Below are positions 60,401 through 64,000 of a DNA stretch of 64,000 bases, one piece after another. The stretch's first letter is position 1; every line of letters begins with the position of its first letter. The notes beneath the pieces are model-generated. The model was not told the DNA's origin. It saw only the letters and a list, made by a program, of their open reading frames with translations, and did no database searches. Source of the stretch: Parasphingopyxis sp. CP4 (GTDB lineage: Bacteria > Pseudomonadota > Alphaproteobacteria > Sphingomonadales > Sphingomonadaceae). The translations under genes were made by a program, and so were the position numbers. Location of the stretch: assembly GCF_013378055.1 (NCBI RefSeq), contig NZ_CP051130.1, positions 248,001-312,000 on the forward strand. Direction: 5' to 3'.

Positions 60401-61672
60401 CCGCTCTATGCTGATCTCGATATTGGCGGAACACTCGACCACGCGGATGTAGACGGCGTCCTGCAGGTTCGCGATGGCCGTCTCGAAAGCGCGTTGACCG
60501 GTACGGTGATCGAAGGCGTTTCGACGGACGGGATCTTCCTGATCAATGAGCGCACGACCACGAGCGGCATTGTGCGCCAATCCCGTCTGGAATTCTCGGA
60601 GCTAGCTGGCACGACACCTGGTGGCGGCTCAGTATCGGGCCGCGCTGAATTTGATCTCGATTTGGCGACCGGGCTCGGTATGGAGATCGAGTTGCTGGCC
60701 GAGCGGGCCTGGCTGATCCGTCGCGACGATATCTCTGCTCAGGTCAGCGGACCCCTCTCAATCAGGTTGCGGACTCCCGAAGGCAGCGTGGCCGGCTCCG
60801 CTGACGCTCGGCCTGTCGGGACCATTGCTGGCGATTTCACTATGGCACGGGGTGAATTCATGCTGGGCCAGGCGGCTCCAGAGCTTGTCGTTCCCCAGCT
60901 CAACGTGACGGAGATCAACAGGCGAATTGACGATCGTGGTCCGCCTGTTGCGCCCGTTAACTGGACGCTTGATGTCGATGTAACCGCGCGCAACCGCTTC
61001 ATGGTTCGCGGTCTTGGCCTGAACAGCGAATGGGGTGCTGATCTCCAGGTGCGCGGTCCGCTGGACGCATTTCAGATACTGGGCGAGATGAACCTGGTTC
61101 GCGGCGATTATCAATTTGCCGGACGGCAGTTCGAGCTCGATCGCGGTCGGATTGAGTTTTACGGCAATCAGCCTGTTGATCCGGGCCTTGATATTGTTGC
61201 GGAAGCCGACGTCGAAGGGCTGGATGCGACAATCAATATCGGTGGTAGCGGCAACAGCCCAGAGATCAGTTTTACGAGCGTTCCGGCACTTGAACAGAGC
61301 GAGCTGTTGAGCCGGCTTTTGTTCGGTACATCAATCACCGATCTTTCTGCACCTGAAGCGATCCAGCTCGGTGCGGCGCTCGCATCGTTGCAAGCTGGCG
61401 GCAATGGTCTCAACCCAATCAATGCAGTCCGTGATGCCATTGGCCTTGATCGGCTCCGTATCCTGCCAGCGGATCCAGCCGTTGGTCGCGGTACGGCGGT
61501 CGCGGCTGGCTTTTATGTATCGCGGAACCTGTTCGTTGAGGTGATTACGGACGGGCAAGGCTATTCGGCTACTGAGACAGAATTCCGCGTCACGCGCTGG
61601 CTTTCCTTGCTCTCGAGCATATCGACGCTCGGCCGTGTCGACGCGAACCTACAGATCAGCCGGGATTATTAG
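57401..61672 (+). CDS. tamB: Translocation and assembly module protein TamB
   Basis: A 1423-residue protein anchored in the inner membrane by one helix (about 30-48, LFGFVGLLALLFVTLFALD) and spanning the periplasm as a long beta-taco/AsmA-like groove; TPPGRRFLIDRI and GRIDGSIYGAMTISDLRLYD begin the repeat-rich part. The C-terminal DUF490/TamB domain (from ~1050) contains LVRGDYQFAGRQFELDRGRI and SRLLFGTSITDLS, both diagnostic. It transports phospholipid or aids barrel assembly together with TamA. Confidence 0.95.
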   Translation: MAATATNPEAVDVDFVSATSRRRRLTRYTLFGFVGLLALLFVTLFALDTPPGRRFLIDRIEGLEPANGLRIRIGRIDGSIYGAMTISDLRLYDPDGLFFEAPELNLDWQPLMYVFDNQLEIGSLTSDLVILHRVPSLLPSEEEDQPILPSFDISIDRIDFERFRFEEAIAGERQHAAIGGTVEIHTGRAQIELNAQGLDSGERLALLLDAEPDGDVFDLDVELIAPNDGILAGFTGIERSLVIDIAGSGTWQSWDGRAQVDSGDARVIDLNLEAADGNFVLGGVVRSTDLLDPGVARRLTAPEMTLSARAVFEDRRLAGDFDIRSPAAIIEGRGVFDLAASGFEDFTSDIRLLDPSALLSDMRGQNVRMRIALDGPFSNADFRYELTAPSAVISGASFDALRIAGRGQWGDTPFALPVSATANRITGINGTIDQILSNVALDGDLLITSDQLVGDNLALRSDRLTGDLAVLYDFATGNYAVGLDGDVDRFELPGLGVFAINSQIEIVPAPNGGFQIAGRARAVTPQLDNEFFQSLAAGQTTANAGISYGPDGRFIFSDFEVSAPALNFAGDGYLDSEGNLFVAGSGEQAQYGPVTLTAQGEPSRPRVELALASPVPNAGVVNVEALLDPNEAGFSYLASGQSMAGPFTSVGQLQLPDDAPAAVSVGEFRVADTVTEGRFAFRDGGMVGALDLEGDGVSGDIELSMDGGEQLVVVDIDAENGQLGGEIDATMRQALFDLRWRPLAEAPTLQASLELNGFERRGLSLPRFGGDLALVDGVGAADTTVDGGRSRNFDFEARAEISPVSISVEGEGQFRGEPIEVTPLLLRKEEEGWVLEESTISYRGGQANIAGRFMNTSTSVDASLSSVPLAVVDIFYPDTGLAGTATGSLGYLQFAGETIPTIDAELRLRDLTREGFALRPRPVNLGINSRLANGRFDTRAVMESDGEQIMRFQSRFDDMAGSGNFGDILARAPLFAELQYRGPAETLWQLTGNEVLSLSGPLYADLDIGGTLDHADVDGVLQVRDGRLESALTGTVIEGVSTDGIFLINERTTTSGIVRQSRLEFSELAGTTPGGGSVSGRAEFDLDLATGLGMEIELLAERAWLIRRDDISAQVSGPLSIRLRTPEGSVAGSADARPVGTIAGDFTMARGEFMLGQAAPELVVPQLNVTEINRRIDDRGPPVAPVNWTLDVDVTARNRFMVRGLGLNSEWGADLQVRGPLDAFQILGEMNLVRGDYQFAGRQFELDRGRIEFYGNQPVDPGLDIVAEADVEGLDATINIGGSGNSPEISFTSVPALEQSELLSRLLFGTSITDLSAPEAIQLGAALASLQAGGNGLNPINAVRDAIGLDRLRILPADPAVGRGTAVAAGFYVSRNLFVEVITDGQGYSATETEFRVTRWLSLLSSISTLGRVDANLQISRDY

Positions 61673-61793
61673 CCGCGTTGCTGCTACTGGTGTCGCGCCT
61701 GCATAACTGGCGATTCGAGATGGTGGACCATCGGGGAGTGCGGGCGTCATCTGCCGTGCGCCTGGGCATCCCGCAACCAACAGGAGACGCCTT

Positions 61794-62486
61794 ATGCAGA
61801 TTGTAATCCTCCTCTACCCGAATATGACCCAGCTCGATTTCACCGGGCCGTTCGAAGTCTTTGCCGCGATTCCCGACGCCAAAATTGATCTTGTGTGGAA
61901 GAGCACCGAGCCGGTTTCGGACATCAACGGCCTGACAATCGTACCCAGTGCCAGCCTGGCCGATGCGCCACAGGCCGATCTTCTGTTTGTGCCAGGCGGC
62001 TTTGGTCAGGCCGCACTGATAGAAGATGATGAGGTGCTGGACTGGCTGCAAAGCCAGGCAGACGGCGCGAAATACGTCACGTCGGTCTGTACGGGATCGC
62101 TGATCCTTGCTGCGGCTGGCTTGCTCGAAGGGTATCAGGCCACAAGCCATTGGTATTGGATTGATCAGCTTAAGCTGTTTGGCGCAGAGCCAGTGAGTGA
62201 GCGCGTCGTCATTGATCGCAATCGTATCACAGGGGCAGGGGTTTCGGCCGGGATCGATATGGCGCTGTCACTGGTGGCCGAGCTCTACGGCGAGGCCATG
62301 GCCCGGACGATACAACTGGGCATCGAATATGACCCGAGCCCGCCCTTTGATGGCGGACATCCAAGCCGCGAATCCGAAGAGATTGTCGCCATGCTTTCTG
62401 CGCGACTGTCGACGATCGAGGAAGCGCGCTGGGAGGTCGCCGAAAAGGCGGCGGCTCGGTTAAAAGAAAGGCGGCCAGCAAGCTGA
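61794..62486 (+). CDS. DJ-1/PfpI family protein, isonitrile hydratase-like
   Basis: A 230-residue class I glutamine amidotransferase-like protein. The nucleophile elbow is SVCTGSLILAAAGLLEG with the cysteine near residue 102, followed by ATSHWYWIDQL. QLDFTGPFEVF near the start and FVPGGFGQ are further marks of the isonitrile hydratase (InhA) and AraC-N-terminal-like branch. AGGAG precedes the ATG. It could hydrate isonitriles to N-substituted formamides; other DJ-1 roles are possible. Its 3' end forms part of the hairpin that probably ends the convergent aldehyde dehydrogenase transcript. Confidence 0.88.
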   Translation: MQIVILLYPNMTQLDFTGPFEVFAAIPDAKIDLVWKSTEPVSDINGLTIVPSASLADAPQADLLFVPGGFGQAALIEDDEVLDWLQSQADGAKYVTSVCTGSLILAAAGLLEGYQATSHWYWIDQLKLFGAEPVSERVVIDRNRITGAGVSAGIDMALSLVAELYGEAMARTIQLGIEYDPSPPFDGGHPSRESEEIVAMLSARLSTIEEARWEVAEKAAARLKERRPAS

Positions 62487-62495
62487 CCGCCTTTC
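62461..62495 (-). terminator. Terminator between DJ-1/PfpI and aldehyde dehydrogenase genes
   Basis: A 14-bp near-perfect stem (GAAAGGCGGCCAGC with GCTGACCGCCTTTC) lies at 62466-62495, overlapping the end of the DJ-1/PfpI gene. On the minus strand TTTCTTTTA follows, so it should end the aldehyde dehydrogenase message. On the plus strand the T-run is short, so it may work in both directions only partly. Confidence 0.8.
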
Positions 62496-62520
62496 CTAGC
62501 GTTGCATTGGAAGGGAGAAA

Positions 62521-63945
62521 CTAGGCAGGTTCGCCGAGGATCGTCTTCACTTCCATAAACTCGCGCAGGCCATATTTGCCCATTTCGCGGCCATTTCCGG
62601 ACTGTTTATAGCCACCGAACGGCGCGTCGGGGATCGGGCCCCAATTGTTCACGCCGACCAAGCCAGCACGCAGCTTGCCGGTAAATTTCGCAGCTTCTTC
62701 AGCTGGGCCGTAGACGCAGGCGGAAAGGCCGTAATCCGTGTCATTGGCGATCTCGAGCGCTTCATCATCATTTTCATATTTGATGAGCGTAACGACCGGA
62801 CCGAAAATCTCTTCGCGCGCAATCGTCATGTCGCTGGTGATGTCGGAAAAAACCGTCGGCTTCACGTAGAAACCCTGGTTCACCCCATCTGGACGACCCG
62901 TGCCGCCGGTTTCCACCTTGCCGCCTTCGTCGATGCCCGTCTGGATCAGTCCCTGGATCTTCTCATATTGCGCCGAGTTCACGACCGGACCGATATGCTG
63001 ACCCATTTCGGTTGGATCGCCGACGGGCACGCTCTCCATCACGCCTTTGGCGATCTGGACGGCTTCGTCATATTGCGATTCATGGACGAGCATGCGGGTC
63101 GGTGCGATGCAGCTCTGGCCTGAATTGATGATCACGCCCTGCAGGCCGTTTGGCACAGCTTCGCTGAGATCAGCGCCTTCAAGAACGATGTTCGGCGTCT
63201 TGCCGCCCAGTTCCTGATGCACGCGCTTGACGGTGTCCGCAGCATTCTTGGCGATGATGATGCCAGCGCGGGTCGAACCGGTGAAACTCACCATGTCGAC
63301 ATCGTCATGCTTGGTCAGCATCGTGCCAACGCCCGGGCCATCGCCCTGGACGAGATTGAACACACCAGCCGGAACACCAGCAGCATCCATGATTTCAGCG
63401 AAGATCGCGGCTGAACCCGGCGTTTCTTCCGACGGTTTGAGAACCATAGTGTTCCCGGCAGCCAGCGCAGGCGCGACTTTTGCAGTGATCTGATTAAGCG
63501 GCCAGTTCCATGGGGTAATCATGGCGACCACACCGATCGGCTCATGCACGACGCGTGCCGGGCCAAGCTGCTCTTCAAATTCAAATTCCTTAAGCACTTC
63601 AGAGGCTTTGAGGATGTGGCCGAGGCCGGCTGGGCCTTGGGCGGCATTACCAATTGCAACCGGGCAGCCCATTTCATCGGCCATCACATTGGCGATATCG
63701 GGCATGCGCTTCTTATATTCTTCAGCGATCCGATCGAGCATCTCGATCCGCTCTTCGACGCTGGTCTGCGAGAAGCTCTTGAACGCTTCTTTGGCAGCCG
63801 CAACGGCATTGTCGGTGTCAGCCTGGCTACCAAGCATGATTTCCGTGCACGGCTCTTCGGTCGCCGGGTTGATGACCTCATGGCGTGAGCCGCCATCGCT
63901 ATCGACCCATTGGCCGTTGATATAGTGCTTCAAATAGCTGTGCAT
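62521..63945 (-). CDS. NAD(P)-dependent aldehyde dehydrogenase
   Basis: A 474-residue aldehyde dehydrogenase. The catalytic Cys279 is in NSGQSCIAPT, the general base Glu245 in QELGGKTPNI, and the cofactor loop is FTGSTRAGI. The N-terminal YINGQWVDSD start is usual. AGGAG precedes the ATG. The substrate cannot be told; the closest groups act on aliphatic or aromatic aldehydes. It has no operon partner in the window, and its promoter lies at the window's right edge. Confidence 0.95.
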   Translation of the reverse strand: MHSYLKHYINGQWVDSDGGSRHEVINPATEEPCTEIMLGSQADTDNAVAAAKEAFKSFSQTSVEERIEMLDRIAEEYKKRMPDIANVMADEMGCPVAIGNAAQGPAGLGHILKASEVLKEFEFEEQLGPARVVHEPIGVVAMITPWNWPLNQITAKVAPALAAGNTMVLKPSEETPGSAAIFAEIMDAAGVPAGVFNLVQGDGPGVGTMLTKHDDVDMVSFTGSTRAGIIIAKNAADTVKRVHQELGGKTPNIVLEGADLSEAVPNGLQGVIINSGQSCIAPTRMLVHESQYDEAVQIAKGVMESVPVGDPTEMGQHIGPVVNSAQYEKIQGLIQTGIDEGGKVETGGTGRPDGVNQGFYVKPTVFSDITSDMTIAREEIFGPVVTLIKYENDDEALEIANDTDYGLSACVYGPAEEAAKFTGKLRAGLVGVNNWGPIPDAPFGGYKQSGNGREMGKYGLREFMEVKTILGEPA

Positions 63946-64000
63946 GACATTCCGCTCCTGTGATTCGGGGATTTAGGTTCTGATTTGAAACCAAGATAGG

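Noticed and set aside
61656-62150. Minus-strand frame opposite the DJ-1/PfpI gene
   Set aside because: Overlaps a gene with clear catalytic motifs and runs into the tamB end; no family seen.

Overview
The window looks like a chromosomal segment of an alphaproteobacterium, most likely of the order Sphingomonadales. The basis is the set of genes: a TonB-ExbB-ExbD-ExbD cluster, glycan genes of the kind that accompany exosortase A, a type I PHA depolymerase, a BigR-type sulfide operon, a DUF1285-NUDIX-CCA operon, a TamA/TamB pair, and several small proteins that resemble ones I recall from sphingomonads. No replication origin, rRNA, insertion sequence, prophage or CRISPR array was seen. One tRNA gene (Arg, anticodon TCT) is present.

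Layout. (a) 1-6.5 kb is a glycan and sulfur locus. On the plus strand are a truncated unknown gene, gmd, a coiled-coil protein, and an FkbM-like/coiled-coil/sulfotransferase fusion. They converge on a minus-strand pair, UDP-sulfoquinovose synthase (sqdB) and an APS reductase with iron-sulfur cysteines. (b) 6.8-13.6 kb holds tRNA-Arg, an MFS symporter, a PhyH-type oxygenase, and a five-gene minus-strand sulfide-response operon (bigR, blh, two YeeE/YedE halves, sulP) with a perfect 15-bp inverted-repeat operator. (c) 13.7-19.1 kb holds a small repeat-containing secreted protein, a queuosine-precursor transporter, purC/purS/purQ and a LysR regulator. (d) 19.2-24.2 kb is a looser region with a membrane-anchored TIR protein, a lipoprotein, a two-fold secreted protein, purU and a CpeT-like protein. 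Six copies of a ~30-bp palindromic repeat lie in the gaps between 9.5 and 22.4 kb. (e) 24.3-35.4 kb is mostly housekeeping: parC, an ECF sigma pair, CCA-NUDIX-DUF1285-GNAT, folB-folM and tonB-exbB-exbD-exbD. (f) 35.5-45.8 kb holds an MsbA-like exporter, a PHA depolymerase, DUF805, a thiolase/CMD/MaoC operon, putA and an MscS channel. (g) 45.8-53.4 kb is an exosortase-A-type polysaccharide satellite: acyltransferase, O-ligase, a 46-residue membrane protein, an asparagine-synthase-like protein, a beta-helix protein and a glycosyltransferase. (h) 53.4-64 kb holds a divergent S24 repressor/small-HTH switch with a cluster of TAGG/CCTA sites, tamA-tamB, a DJ-1/PfpI protein and an aldehyde dehydrogenase.

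Themes. Much of the first 13.6 kb handles sulfur. APS reductase and the persulfide dioxygenase (Blh) both yield sulfite, SqdB consumes sulfite to make UDP-sulfoquinovose, the sulfotransferase uses PAPS, and SulP and YeeE/YedE move inorganic sulfur. I infer that the organism makes a sulfonated and/or sulfated glycan or lipid and that sqdB and the APS reductase form a dedicated sulfite-to-sulfosugar module. The other points most worth testing are the TIR protein with a C-terminal membrane anchor, the divergent S24 switch, and the hairpin between exbB and exbD.

All functional calls come from reading motifs and recalling families. No search or structure prediction was run.
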